A stretch of DNA of 64,000 nucleotides from contig CAJQUW010007936.1 of the NCBI GenBank assembly GCA_907163375.1, positions 1 through 64,000 on the forward strand, in the 5' to 3' direction. The notes under the pieces are model-generated. The model did no database searches, was not told the origin of the DNA, and saw nothing but the letters and a program-made list of their open reading frames with translations. Numbering within the stretch: the first letter of the stretch is position 1; every line of letters begins with the position of its first letter. Shown in pieces: positions 12,301 through 27,300 of the stretch. Source of the DNA: Prostheceraeus crozeri. Its lineage: Eukaryota > Platyhelminthes > Polycladida > Euryleptidae. A program made the position numbers and the translations under genes.

Positions 12301-15300
12301 TGGATTAATTATCTACTGATACACAACTAGAGACGCTGCTCATCGCTGATGAATAATTTAAGCTCAAAAATAAGTTGAAGGTTGAATACAATGTAGTTGA
12401 ATGTTGACAGCTATGAATCAGTAAATCAGTTCTCAGCTGAAGTACTGCACCTGCGACATCTAGGAAGCTTAGCACAGCTGGAATGAATTATCGGTCGGCT
12501 GAGTTGAGTTAAAGCCGGGCGTGTACGAAAGTAAACAAATAAATAAGAGAACATTGTTTATACTCGGAAGCACATTAGGTCACGGAGCCTTTCTTCCATG
12601 TGGCCGAATTGTTATTCATTCCACTCTCATTCATTTTGTGCTGAGTTTTTAGCAAGAATGCAGAGTGTGCCTATTTTAAAAGTCTTAGGTTTGACCCGAC
12701 CAAGGTTTGAGCCAAAGTCTTTCGGACGCAGGGCGAACACGCTACCATCACAAGGCCACAACACCGGTGTAATTGGAGAGATGCACCATAGATGAATAGA
12801 CCGGGGGTACAAATCGCTCCGCTATTTTTTTATGATAAAATCTGCACATGTATTTGGTATCTAATATTTTATTTGGGCAGACATTTTAAAATAAGACATC
12901 TGGGTAGTCCTCCATAGTGCTTCGATTAAATGAAATTGACGGTTAAGTGCAACTAACTATGGGTCTGACAAATTATCATATGAAGTAATAGTTCAGAAAA
13001 TTTGAGACACAAGTAGACAATGAGATTATCTTTACAATACTTCAACATCTATTAACTGTCAAATTGTGGACGTCAACTTTATTATGCATCGTTGCTTTTG
13101 CATTTATCGGATTAAAAGCGTGATTTGTTGTGGTAGGTGTTGTAGTCGAAGCATTAGTCAATACATTACATTATTGCAAAGTTGGAAATAGCCGCGGGTG
13201 TGGCTAATTTAGTCTCTTCTCTCTACGGCTACTCTTTCATAGTCGCGGTTACCGGTTAATGAGTGAGATTTAAGACAAATCGCTTTGAATTTCTGACAAC
13301 TTAGAAATGGATGACTGACCAGCTCTGTAAGAGATAGTTGCACACAGTGCTACATTTACAAATGCATTGCGTGCATATACCCAAAAACTTGAAAGAAATT
13401 TCACTTAGAATTCGATATGACCAAATATTACTTGAAGCAATTTGTGGCCTTAATGATATTGAGAAAAAAGGCAAGACAATGCAACCGTTTCATCATTAAA
13501 TCGCGAAGCCTTTCAACCGACTCTATTCATGAGATTACTTCAGCGAGCAAGAACAAGCAAGAAAAGGACGTTATATACAAAGTCAAGGGTAAGTGAAAAG
13601 AAATCAATGATATGGAAGGGCAAGTTACATCACTGTTTGTTTTTGAACACATATCACAGGACGGATCCAGTGACAGATGGCTCCAGAGACGTGCTGACGA
13701 GCACCCTACAGCATGGGCGATGCGAAGAAGTGAAAGACCAAGGTCGTCTGCTGAACCAAGTAGTTCTGTGACAAGGCACGTGATTGGCTGCCGATCGTTT
13801 GCAACTGACAAACGAAACCTGGCAAATTTCACAAAGGTTGCAGCGTCACGGCATCCAATGCTGCTACCATACCTGGAAGCGATGTCTATTCATCAGATCC
13901 GTCCAGTCATGTGTTCAAAAACAAAAAGTGATAACACTTGCACTTCCATGGCATTGATTTCTTTCACTTAGCCTTGACTTTGTATATAATGTCCTTTTCT
14001 TGTTTGTTCTTGTTCTCCGTCGTAATCGCATGAATAGGGTCGGTCGAAAGGCCTCGCGATTTAATGATGAAACGGTTGTTTTGTCTTGCCTTTATTCTCA
14101 AAGACGACTTGTCAAATTCAGCTTTATGACTCGATATCGAAGTTATCAGTACCACAGTCTTACTTAATTAATTACTTCCACATTTTGAGTCCGTTTGTTC
14201 CAATGTCATTGGGTCAGATCGCTTCTTCCTATGGATCTCCTCCAAGTCTGACGGTCGATGGCTGCTTCAGCTGTTAAGTTAAGCAGACGGCAATCAGATG
14301 CCACCGTTTCGTCCCAGGTCTTCTTCGGTCTTCTTCCCGTCACTTTCAATTTTCAAATTCTCTTTACTCAGTCGTCTTCCTTCTTTCGGTGTGCTTGTCC
14401 AAGCCATCGCAGACGATTTCTACGGATGATGCTTCTTACAGGCTCCAAGTTTAAGCGCATTTCAGTACCACCTAACTGTAGCAACTATGCACAGTGGAAA
14501 ACAAATGCACAAGTAAGACAGTTACGAGCTCAGAGTATCTAGTATATAGATCTAAGGATTGCTACAGGATTTTCATTGATGTAAATAAATTGATTTAATT
14601 TAGCAATAAAAATCAATAAATTAAATTTAGTAATAAAAATGCCCAACTATCGAGATGATGAAAAACGTTCGTGTGTGCATGTCTGTCCGGATGCATATTA
14701 TAACACAAATTTGTTTATGTACACTATTTTATATTTTACACATGCACCAGCAGAATTTGTGCGTCTATATCTGAAAAAACCGGTGTCATCTAACAGGAGA
14801 CTGCATTCATACAGAAAGCATGGTGCACCAGTAAGTTTGAAATTAAGGAACAACCGTCAATCAACAATCAAGTTTCAAAATTTCATAAACTGATATTACA
14901 GAGAAAGTCTTAGTAATTCGTCAAGAGAATGAGTGCATACACGTAGACATGAAATTATGATCAATCGAAAAACAAATCAGGAATGACACAGAGCTATTTT
15001 AAACTGATTACATGCCTCTCATGCAAAGATGTACTGAACTGATTGTGGAATTATGATTTCTTCACTATTTCTTCAAAATTATTTACGTTTTTGTCGAGTG
15101 CTGTTAATTTTACATATTATGACATATGGTCGACCGTTTTCAACAAATTATCATTTGTTTCAAAGACGCTCAAAGCGAAGGCGGAACTGTCGGTGAAGAC
15201 CAAGTTGAAGGAAAGGTTTCAGAAGACGGTAATTCGACATCACTTTTGAAGTGTTTAGTGTAATCGGTTTTGTCGTTGATGGTGTTCGCCAATTTCGCAC

Positions 15301-18300
15301 CGCTTCTTTGAGTCTCCAATCTATGAAATCATGCATGTCATGTTACTAAACTTTTGTCCTGGTTTTGGGGAAAAGTATTACTAACAACCATCGCTAACCT
15401 GAGAAAATACGTCTGTATATTTTGTCACCTAAAATATCGCTTTGACCACTCATTTTTTGTTTATTTGGTTGGGGAAATAACAAATGTCGAAGCATTTGAT
15501 TAAAAAAGATGGGTAAGGACTACTAGAGGTCCTATGGGTCATCATTCTGACAAATTTGTGGAAGACCGTTTTCAACCTACCTCAATTATAATGCTGCTGA
15601 AGCGGAAATTGAATGTGCAGCTCAAATGCCAATTCCAATATTTCAAATTCAATATGCCACTTAGATTTTCATGATAAACGAAGGACACATTGTCAATTGA
15701 AGAAGTACACGGAAGTAGACCATCAAACACTCACGTAGAAGTTGTGTGCAATTTCAAATTGAGTAAAATGAACGCTGAGGTGTACTCAGATTCAATCTAT
15801 TTATTTGATATTCATAGGTGCCATTTGGTTTTAGAGTTCGGATTCACGCATTCTCTTTCAGGAGTTCTGATTTCACGAGCACGCTCAAGGATAATTTAGA
15901 AAGCATGCAATTAGTGCTAAAATGATTGGATGCATATGTAGGATGTGAAGACATTACAATAGCACTAATTCTATCAATTCCTAATGTCTAGCAACTCTAC
16001 TTAATAGATCTTTTGATGCCGCAACCGATAAAACTCATCTCACAATGTTTTCAAATTGTTATATGAATTTACAGGTAATTCTTCAGTGTACATACGTTAA
16101 CTATGGCGCACCATCTATGCTATACAGGAAATGCCAATGGAACTAATAGGAATTCTTTTAGAAGTAAGGTTAAATGCGATTGGACACGGGTCTCATAAGA
16201 TATCCCTTTGACGACTAATTGTTGCCTAGCTTTTTGAAGAACTTTGTCACTTTTCGATTGGACATTCTGGGCATCCAGCAAAACCTCTCTTAATTTTAAG
16301 TTTTTTACCAGACTAGGGAAGACGCTTATTTGACGGATAATGTCAAGTTGAGTCCTTATGACAGCTTTAGAAGATGATACGAATTATGATATGGCACCTA
16401 CTTACGAGTAGTAGGGCTACACGCAATGTACGATCAATCAAATAACATATTTTCCTTTTCAAATTTATTTAATAAATGCTAGAATGTCATTCTATATATT
16501 CCATGCTATTGACATGTCATAATTCATCTTGTTCCATAATGTGTTTTCATTCATTGAAAAATCTACATTTCTGATATTCTTAATTTTAAACTGTGTTATC
16601 AACACTTGCTACCGTTCACATTACTACGGTAACTGATTACAACCGAAATGCATTTCCATCAAATCACACAATAAAAGTTATAGAAGTTCAGAATGTTCTA
16701 CGCCATCAAGGATATTACTTATTTCCAATGTTATCCTATACTTATCCAATGTTCTGCTATTTTGATTTATCATCACTACACTTAATTGTTTTGAAAATTT
16801 TCTGATTTTGAAATGATATGACATCGCTAGACCTGAAAATGGGTCAGTAATTGTCTGCACCCATATAATATTTCGTCTTCTTGCTCTGGTTTTGAAGCAT
16901 GTGAATGCACAGCACATCGCAGCAGTACTCCACAACACGTGCATCTGCTGCAATGCTCAGCAACTGATAAGATAAAGTTAAGATAAGATGAACCAGATTT
17001 ATAATCTGCGAGAAAATACCATACTTTAATTTTTTGGCATCACTATTTGAATCATAATTCCGGTTCATGAGAGACTAGTGAGAAATATCTAAAATCGCAC
17101 AAATGCTCTAATTACATGACTGTTAATTTTCTGCTTTATACCGAAATTGCATGTGGATGCACTTATTTTTTAATTTTTCCAAGTAGCAAGAAATATGTGC
17201 AAAATGTTAAATAAATATTGCAGCGAAAAGCATATCTCGTATATTACGAATTAGAAACGACATCATCCTGCGATTCAAGTACTCTTGAATCCATTATGCA
17301 CATTGGCAAAATAAGTACATAATTGTATTTAACACACATTAAGTGTATAATAGCTTATTTGTCACTCTGTATATTATATATTTTGCATTTAAAATTGTTG
17401 AACTCAAAAGAAAAAGAGGATCAAGAGAAAAGGCGCAGCATGGTTTACAACCTTCGTTTCGATTATGTGACTTAATGATAATGATGATAATAAGTTATAT
17501 GCAATGTAGCAACCGAAACATACATATCTCAAGAACACTTTACAAACTAGCCTGCAAATTTGCGTACATTTTTTATGTAGCTAATTTTACATTTTCTACC
17601 TTGTCTTACTGTGAATCAAAGCTGCTGTGTGCGTAGTACTGATATTTTTCGAGTAAGGCTGGCCTTTCTTGTCGGCCTACAGCTTTCAGCACTTGATGAT
17701 TTTCACCGCTGTCGTTTTACAACACGATTCACTTAACTTCATTGTCCAGTAGCAAAGTAAGGCATTTGTGATGGGCGAGATTTGATTTCTTATTAAAACC
17801 CATCTACTTGTTAACCTGGATATCCGTAAAAATTTTCTCTATATAGCCAATACTTGTTATACTCGCGGATGTTTTCAAATTGGCGAATTTTAAAGTAATT
17901 AAAGTGCATAAAACAGCTCTATCGATAGTTATAGACAATTTTATGAATTATACATAAAATACATAAATATATATGAAGCTCCGAAACTGCATCTGCATTT
18001 GTATTGTTTTTTATGTATTTGATATATTTATGTACGCTTGATTCTATCTATCATGGCTGCTCAAATATAAAAATCGTCTTTTAGAAGAGCTTGCTGTATA
18101 GCATTCCATTTGTATATTTACCATGGTCTACTGATGTATAAGGATGTGGTACAGGAATCATTGATGCACCACTGGTGGTTTAGTATGATCAAGGTACACC
18201 ATATAATTTGTTCTTTTTCTGTAAAGCATCGCTTAAATATGAACATGCTGATGTCTTAGCTGACTTTGTTAAATCGATTGTCCAAATTCGAAATACTTGT

Positions 18301-21300
18301 AGTTGCAATGTAACTTCGCTTGATATTTATTGACACAATTAAAGTTGTCTGATAAATGACAATCAATAGGCCTGTAAATACACATGAATAAGGATCGATG
18401 AACTCATTTTTGTAAAGTTTTTCAATTCATATTTTTCAAGTTGCACCGTGAAGCTCCCTCTTTTGTGTCAGAGGCTCATGTTACTTGTATGAAGTTTGGT
18501 AGCTGCTGTATACAGCTCTCCATTTGTAGTCTGCTTGTCCTGTTATGCTTTCCCTAAATGCACATTTTAAGTCACCCATGGAGTAAATAATTGCATAACA
18601 CATTCTATGCAGAGTTAATCACGTCAATTACTTCGCAGCACTTTATAGCGAGTCATGACCGGAAAATTAGCTCCTTGTAAGCGTGGGAGTAAGGAGTGCT
18701 CCATATAGCCGTGCCCGCAATAGCCGAGGTTGATTTCCTATATGTATGCGCATTGTATGTAGATTTTTTGCGGCAATTCCATGCGTAAAAAGTTACGCAC
18801 GCATTTCCTGAATTTCAATGACTTTTTTGTAGTACATGGATATTTATAGGGTGGCATCAATCTACCTGATAAAATGTTTAATAAATGCTGTGAAATTAAT
18901 GTTTGTATGCTTTATTTGTTTTGCCATTCTCAATTGACGACGCAATGATTAATTAAGGTCAAACGTAATAACGTTGCATGAATTGACATGAAAATCGAGT
19001 GGTGGTTTCTTATGTGAAACACTCCGCGAATAAAAAGATTTGATCGTGACTGTTGCACCATAAAATCAGATTTGAAGATCCTATCAGCATTACAGAAGTT
19101 GTTAGAATTGAATTCGTGCATGACTTTAATAGGAATCTCAGCAAATGGAATCGTAATAACGTTACAGCTGAATTGCAATGTCGTCACATACTGCGAAATC
19201 AGGATTTATATTCGGCTGAGGCGAAATTCATTTAGGCTTCATTAGCACTAGTTGACCTGAATGCAACACTTGAAGACCCTCCTATGCTTGCTTGGGCTAT
19301 GCAAGTGTATGGTGACATGTTTCTGTCTTACAACTGTTAAAAGTAGATAGCAGTGATGAAGATGTTTTCTTTAAATTATTTTGAAAATACTTATATCTTA
19401 GGAATATACTAAAATCTTAGGAAAATCTTAGGAATACTAAAATATCTTAGGAAATGGCAGATGAATGTGCATATAAGTATTTCCCACAACATTCTAATTG
19501 ATTTCGTGTGGACTTTTAGTACAGAATAGTTAAGAGGTAAAGACAAAGTATTGCCATCAATTTGAACGCGGTATTCAGCAGACATCATAATGGTCATCTT
19601 ATCTGCTAATATGCTTAAGTCCTCCCATACATTTTTCAAAAGATTAATACTTTACTTATTAATGTTAAGTTAATGCTTTACTGCGCATTGCACGATACTA
19701 GACATACATGTAATATGTGTATGTGTGTATGTGCATACATGTACCGAAAATAAGTATTAGCATTTACATTCAAGCAACATTTCTAATCATGATTCGGACA
19801 GCGCATGCTTTCCGTGGGCGTCTACAGAAGTGCCTACTCAATAGAGCCAGCATTCCGAGGGTAAATAGTGACTTAGGTAGTATTTTTACAAAATGGTCCT
19901 AAAATTCAGATTTAATAGAGTTGTCCCAATGAAAGAAAAAAGTACTTGAATAGCTCAAACGTTCTCAGCAGCATCTAAAACCTACACGTATGTTTCTGTT
20001 AAAATTTCAGCCGGAAAAGCAATAGCAGTTTCTACGGTTTTGAATGTAGGGTGTCCTCAGTGGACGCACTTCAAGTACTTCGCTTTAGTTGCTTTTAGTG
20101 TCAGCTTTATATCTGCAGGCCTATTTGACATGTTTAGTTTCAACGGATATATTTTATCAGCTAATTGCGATGAATATGCTGACATTAATATTTCTCTATC
20201 CATTAGAATTATCGCGATTAAATGGAGAAAATGATTCCGCATCTTCGTATTTCGAATCCGCTGCGTCCAGAATGGAAAACGGATCTAGACATGGGCAATC
20301 TTCTGCAACGGATGATCCGTCGATAGTGCGCTTGGCCCGCGCCCTGAGCAACCAAGACCTTTCGACGCAACCTCCAGGTGAACTCGGCGACAGTGTAAAC
20401 AGCCACTCTGCAACTCTTCACAAGCCTGTTGCATATTATCAAATTCGTCAACAGTATCTTGAACGAGTCCGGAAGGGTAGCAGCCAAAGTCCTCTTGTGT
20501 ACGTATCATCATTCTTATACTCATAATTGTGTTTCGACGAGAAAGTTACAGAAAAGATGGAAACCAGTCGAGATTTTCGGGCCGATTGTTCCAGTAGTTG
20601 GTGTCGTTCATTCCGGTTTTGCTGCCGGTTTGAGGTATCAACAAGCTGACATTGACCCCAACTTCGGGGCGCTTTAATGCAGGGTTCTATTCAGTCTAAT
20701 TCACAAAATTTGGCAAGACTGGTGACCAGTTTCTCGTAGATTCTATGTGGAATCGAATATGTTTTCGTTTTGAATGCAAGACAAAACAATGTCATCGTTT
20801 TGCGAGGCCTTTCGCCAATTCTCTTCAAACAATACTTTGGGACGTGTACATAAAGAAAAATAAAAGACATTCTATACAAGAGAAGTGAATAAAGGGACAG
20901 AGTAAAAGTGAGAATAGAATAATCGATTTTGAAATCAAGGAGGTATCAAAGTGCTTTCATATACCTTTGTTCTTTAAATGAGTAAAATGTCCGTCTGCTC
21001 TGATTTTTCTGCGTTCCGTGTCTATTTGAGGCCCGCCCTTCTTATTTATCCTATCTTATTGGCAGCTCGTTTTCCATTCTCCTGAGATACAGTCCAATAG
21101 AAGTTTTATCATAGTAATTTCAATTTGCAAGAGCCGTCATTGTCATGAATCTCATAATGTAGATAGATCGCTGAAAATGATCAACGACACTACTTCACAT
21201 TTTGCGTTTAAATTTATTCTGATATCTGCTCAAAGTAATGCTATGCTCTCTACAATATAATTGTCTTGCTTCCGACATATATATTCCGTCCTATGATTCG

Positions 21301-24300
21301 TTCATGGATTTTTATGGAATAGTTTTGTTTTAAATATAAAATGAAAAATTATTTTAAGCAACAATTTTTTTAAAATTCAATTTATTTTTTATAAAAGACG
21401 TTTAAAGTGATGTTAAAAAACGGACCAGATAAGATTTCTCAGCATTTTGCCGAGCTAAGCCATTTCCCAATGCAATTTATGAGTTGTTAAAAAATCAGGA
21501 CAATGGGAGCGAGTTGAAATAGTTTAACACCATTTTCAAACAAAATATTTTCATGTAGATCTGATCGCTTGGTTGCGCATAAAATTTAAGAACTTAAATA
21601 TTTGCGACTTCACTAAGTAGCACTCTAATATTGCTGTGTAAGTGAAAATGATTTTGAAAACATGCTGACATGATGGTATTCTTTAATTCAATCTTAATAT
21701 CAGTCTTATTCAGCTGAACATAATACTGAATAATTGCTATGTCCTATCACGTGCAAGAAACACATAACAGGAAAAATGCACAATTATTTGCAATACAGAA
21801 AATACCTTCCAGCAGCCGTGAAAAAGACTCATTGCAGCATTCACTCGCAAAACGTAATGCAAGCAAGAGCATGATCTTAATGAAAGTTCACTTGACTTTA
21901 AAACAAAAAACATGCTTGTAGTTGATAAAATAAATATACACCAAGATGCACGGGCTCATCAACAAAATAACCGATTGCCTATGTGACATTTGGGCTCCTT
22001 CAACATCTTGAAAAATGGAACGCTTCACGAATTAGCGTTTCATAGTAAGAGTATTATGCATGTACACTCAGCAAATACCAACGGATTGAAAGTAATCGGA
22101 TGATATATTGATGACAGTCAATTTCCGTGGTCTTCGATTTCGAAATGGGACCACCTGAATTCACTACATCGACAATAGAAGCTGCTGTGGTCAATCATGT
22201 TTCATCCTAAGACATGTGTAAATTTGGAGAGCTGTAGGAATGCTGTGAAGTAGCAGGTTCTACCGTCCGTGTCTGAAGCTGAGCGCTTTCCCTGACTGTC
22301 CCGAACAATGTAGACTAGATTGTTAAATTCCGTAAAAAATCGCATGTCTTTGAAAAAATTTAATCGGAAAATGGATAAGTCAGTGAATTTCAAAATTCTT
22401 GTAAGTGAAATTTCTCTGTGAATTTTTGTTTAATTTTGTAGGTACTAAGTACATCAGCATTTTGAATACCTGCATTATGATATGCAGATGGAACATGGTC
22501 TGTAGGTCTATGACATGGCATGTTTGAGGAGGGAATATGCATGTCAAGCACTGAAAAGATTTCATCTCTAGCTGATCCATCAAACAATTTTGGATAATGA
22601 ATATTCTATGATAACTTGGAATTCAATAATCAAAAGCAATGAACTTTATACCAGCATTGTTGAGTCTTTTTTATTCTCAAGAATACATTTTCTTTTATAT
22701 TTTTCAGCCTTAAGAAGCAATCCGATAAACACAACAAATTTGTCAATAAATATCCAGAGCCGCCCCCAATGGATGGAATTGAGAGACGTATGCTCGATGA
22801 AAAGCGAAAGCAGAGGATGAAAGATGTGAAACAGAAGGAAGATGCGATTTTACAACGCAGAAGGTACATGTAGTTCGTCTATGCATGCAGCAGTTGTCAC
22901 ATAGTTACATGCTTGTGTATAATTGTAATATTTCATTAAACTCCCAAGTGAAAGCGCTCTGGTAAACGCAGGTTCTCCATCGTTGTTGAGATGTTATGTT
23001 GATTGCGCATTTATCTAAAAAAAATTTTCAAAATTTTTGACCATTGCTTTTAGAACTTGAAACGCAGCTAAGTCAGTTGGCAAATTAAATATGCAAGTAT
23101 AATAATAGGTTGCAATTGTTTGAGGCAACATGTGCAGTATTGATGTAAATGAACTCTCAAGTACTCTCAGTCATGTATTTTCTTAATATACATTCGACTG
23201 ACGATATATTTGACCAAAATTGTTTGATAGGACAATGCCAAATTTTTCAAATTTTCCGCTTTTTTATGATGAAATGACACATTTTGTCTCATTTCGTGTT
23301 TTTAGATTTACATTCTTAACGTCTACCACACAGCCACATTTTTAATTCCATTAAAGGTCATCTACTTAATCACCAAAAGCAATCATACTTGTAATCGTAT
23401 GTTGTGCAGCTAACGAGTCGAATTCGTTTTCTTTTCCATACAGTAGTTGTAGTAGTAGTAGTGAATCCTGCTTATATGATTTTCTTGAAAAAGGCCGTTG
23501 GAACACAAAAGCAGGCTAATAGCGATAAGAGGAATTCAAAAGCTTCAGAAATTGTTAGTCGTCTATTTACTTAAGTCAACAGTAACTTCATAGAGTCCAT
23601 GAAAAATGCTCAAGAATTCGCCTTATGAAGGCGGTGGTTTTTCCAATCGCCACTTATGGATGCGAATGCTGGTCCATAGGCTAACTAAAGCTGTCAATTG
23701 CAGAATAGACAGTTTCGAAATGTGGTGCTTGAGGAGACTTTTGAAAACACAGCGGACTGTGTTTAGTGAGTGTGAAGCAGGAAATTGATGAAATAACCAC
23801 TATACATGGCATGATCATCCAAAGAGGACTGAAATACTGCGGGTACGTCATCAGAAGAGATTCAAAGTCGCTGGAGAAGCTTGTTCTGCAGGTGTGCGGA
23901 ATATGTGGACGAGGGCGCCGAAGATGCGATATACGGAGAACGTGCGCGACGCTTCCGGTCATTTTGATTGCGGGCTGTAAGTATAACAACGCCCTATGTC
24001 AGCATTGTCCAAGCCCCCAGTGAAGGAGTTGTGACGCTAAAGCTTCTACACACATTACATGTCGTTTAATATGCTAAATATGTATGCATGTTTATACATG
24101 TTCATCAGCAATCGTGGAAATTGGTGCATTTCAGAGATCAGGAGAGCGTGAAGCAATGGCGTGAGGAATCACGATCTAAACAGAGAGCTAAATTCCTTCA
24201 ACAAATGAGGAAAGAAAGGTCACAAATCAAAGCTGAGTCGAATAGTCGATTGGATGCAGGTCCTTATGATCTTGACAGTGGACATTATCGAGTAAAGAAT

Positions 24301-27300
24301 AAAGATGAATGGCAAGATGACCAGTGGCGAAACATTCAAGCAGAAGAGAAGCCGCGACCACTTTCTCCTACCACACTCGAGCTTCGAGACAAGGAGAGAG
24401 TATTGAGGGAGAGAGAATTACAAGCGAAAGTGAAAGATCATACAAAGAATATTCTAGAACGGAGGCGTCGAACTTCAGCCAAGACAGCACAAGAAGAGGT
24501 TGAAGCTGCCAGAAGAGATATGCAAATTGTGAGTTTAATTAATGTCAATTGTTCTCAAAATGTTAAGTTTTTGACCAACTGCGGTAATACGCGTATTTGT
24601 GTCATTTTTAATTGATGCTACCTGAATACAAAGATCAGAATTATGAAGTACACTTTACGAAGTGTTATCTTGATAATTAAATTTTTTGGGAGACGCATAT
24701 GAAGCAAACATGAAAAATTCTATTTTCAAACAAAAATGACAATTTTCTTATTTATGCCATTAGGCATCAAAAATCACGTGTGTGAAGTTGGCGGAACCAT
24801 TATTTATTACAGCGAGATTCTATTCGAAACAACTACTTTATCAACGTAAGCCTCCTGACCACGAATCTCGGCTCAGATTCTACAAATTCGCAGTCATGTC
24901 TGAGAAATTCAAGTTTACAGATAAAATTTGTTCCGCTGTGAATCGGAACCAAATTAGCTTCGCTGATAGGCGCAGTAAATCAATTTTATTTTTCTCACTA
25001 CCTAATCCAATTTTTTCTTGCGATGATCACAGATATATGCTTCGTTTTTCTAAACAATGCAGTTGAAAACTGTTGTATCGCAACATGTCCATGTACGCGT
25101 GTGAAGTTAGCAAGACTACCCATCGGAACTATTTTTTATTGCAGTGTGATTATTCGAAACAGCTCTTACTTTATCAATTTTAGCCTCCTGATCAGGAATC
25201 TGGACCCAGATTCCACACATTTGCAGTCGTCATTGAGAAATTCAAGTTTAAAGACAAAAGTGGTTCCGCTAACTTAACATACGTTCAAAAATCCTTTCAT
25301 TCGATTCTTTCAGATAACCACCCAAAACGCTATTTTTGATTCTCAGCCTATGGAATTGTAAAAAAAGGTCTGCACAGTTCATACATTTTCCTGTAAAAGG
25401 TGGACAACAGGTATTGAAAAAATAAAAGATATTCACGTTTGAAGTAAACACAGTAAAACCCGCTTGCAATCTATTTGAAGTGCGATTATTCGTCTTATAC
25501 ATGTCCAACTGGAAGATACATGTCTACATGGAAGTGAAATACAGTGACCCATGCCAAAATAGCATGCTGTACAGTTCGCAATTCGCATACATGCCTATGT
25601 ACGTACGAATATGCTATTCACATTGTGGTCTCCGTAGCACAGTGGTTGATGCTTGGCTGCAAGGTCTTATGGTTGTGCGGTCGAGCCTCGAGAGTTTCAT
25701 TGGAAGTCGGCTGGAAGAGCATCCGTACTAAAGGTACCACAACGCTCCAACATGAGTCTGACCATGTCAGCACCGTCCTTGCCGCCAGTCGAGGACGGGA
25801 AGCAGTGACTTTCACGCTTCATTTGACCTATATGTTATGTGCAAAATTGCGTGATGTTTAAGCAAGTGCGTATATTTCATAACGCACTCTTGAGATGCGT
25901 TAAGTTCTTCATATGGCAGCAAGGAAGGTCGACGGAATCTACAGTGCAGGTAAAGCATTTCGAGGAAGTAAATGAAGGAAGTTTGCTACGTACAGGCTTA
26001 TTGGCATGTCTCAACACTACAAATGACATTTATAGCCACATATGTGTACGTATGGATTAGGTCCGCTACGACCGGCAAGAACGCTATTAAGAGGTATACT
26101 ATGGCATACCAAAAATTTATACAATAGCAATAGCAAATGCAATATATTTGCACCTGAAAACAGTAAACTCAAACAATTTTTCCCATTGAAATAAAAACAA
26201 GCTTCATTTTTCATGGCCACGCCGCTTCTCTTGCTGAATTTACATGCGGAATGAAATTCCATCGGAGATCTATTCGGTGATTCATTGCACATGCAAATTC
26301 ACCAAGAGTAGCGGCGTGTGGCCATGAAAAGTGAAGCTTGTTTTTATTTCAATATTGTACAAATTTTGCCATTGTATAAGAAGCACGCTGGAACACCTAC
26401 CAATTACCAAAACATGACAGGTGGGATCGATATCTCACTGATGTTTAATTTCTCTAAGAATAAGCTCAGTTAGATCATAAAATTTATGTTTACGCTCATA
26501 AATAGAAAATATAAAGATAATCATAATTGCGACGTTTTTGACCTTGAATCGTAATAATATTTTTTTTAAAACATTCGTCGTCAGCTGGTTGATATTAAAT
26601 CATTCTGGTAAGTGTCGATGTGAAGAGAAATACATTTGCAGCATTTTAGTGATTTAGTTGCAACGGCATTCCAATATGATGACAATTGATAATAATGATA
26701 ATAATTGATTTTATCATTTCGAATGACATGCCATTCCTGAAATTCCTTTGCAAACGTCCTGCTTTTTACAATACTGCATATTCGTAAATATAGACCTCTT
26801 CCTTGTCTGATTTTCGCTTTGGTTACTGTACATGAGTGGAGACCACGAAAGCGCTCGTTTACCCTCTCAATTAATGTTTTATACACCGCTCTGTTAAAAT
26901 CAATGTCTAGCAATAGTTTTCAACTGAATGGATTTTCATAGTAAATAGTTTTTCCTTCTCTGTTTGCTTACTATATCGTGTCTTTTCTGAATGGAGTTCC
27001 GATGCATTTAATTCCTATCAATATTGATGTTCAAGAGCATCCATTGTAACTTTGTCTCATAATTTTATTTCTGATCAATCTCTATTTTAGCAAAGTTTGC
27101 TATTCTAAAGCCTGTTTAACCTAAGCACAAAATTAGAGGCTTTTGTACTTCTAATCGACACTTTAAGCATTCAGTGAGCTTAGTACACCATTCACGTAAC
27201 ACAGTTTTCCTGTACCCATTATTCAAGTCATCAAATTGAGTGAGGTCAAGTTGAATCAAGCTATAGAGTGACTGTGTTCTACAGGACCTATTGATCAACG

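Noticed and set aside
13527-13971. Overlapping open frames of 80-119 codons on both strands
   Set aside because: They lie across the arms and spacer of the 13461-14095 inverted repeat and have no recognisable domain.
18650-18745. tRNA-like stretch with gaggttgatttcc
   Set aside because: A and B boxes are too weak and no stems can be drawn; too degenerate to call.
26581-26913. 110-codon minus-strand frame with IERVNERFRG, faintly like the Penelope GIY-YIG region
   Set aside because: Only one short block resembles it, and the key Tyr/Gly core and Cys/His lead-in are absent.
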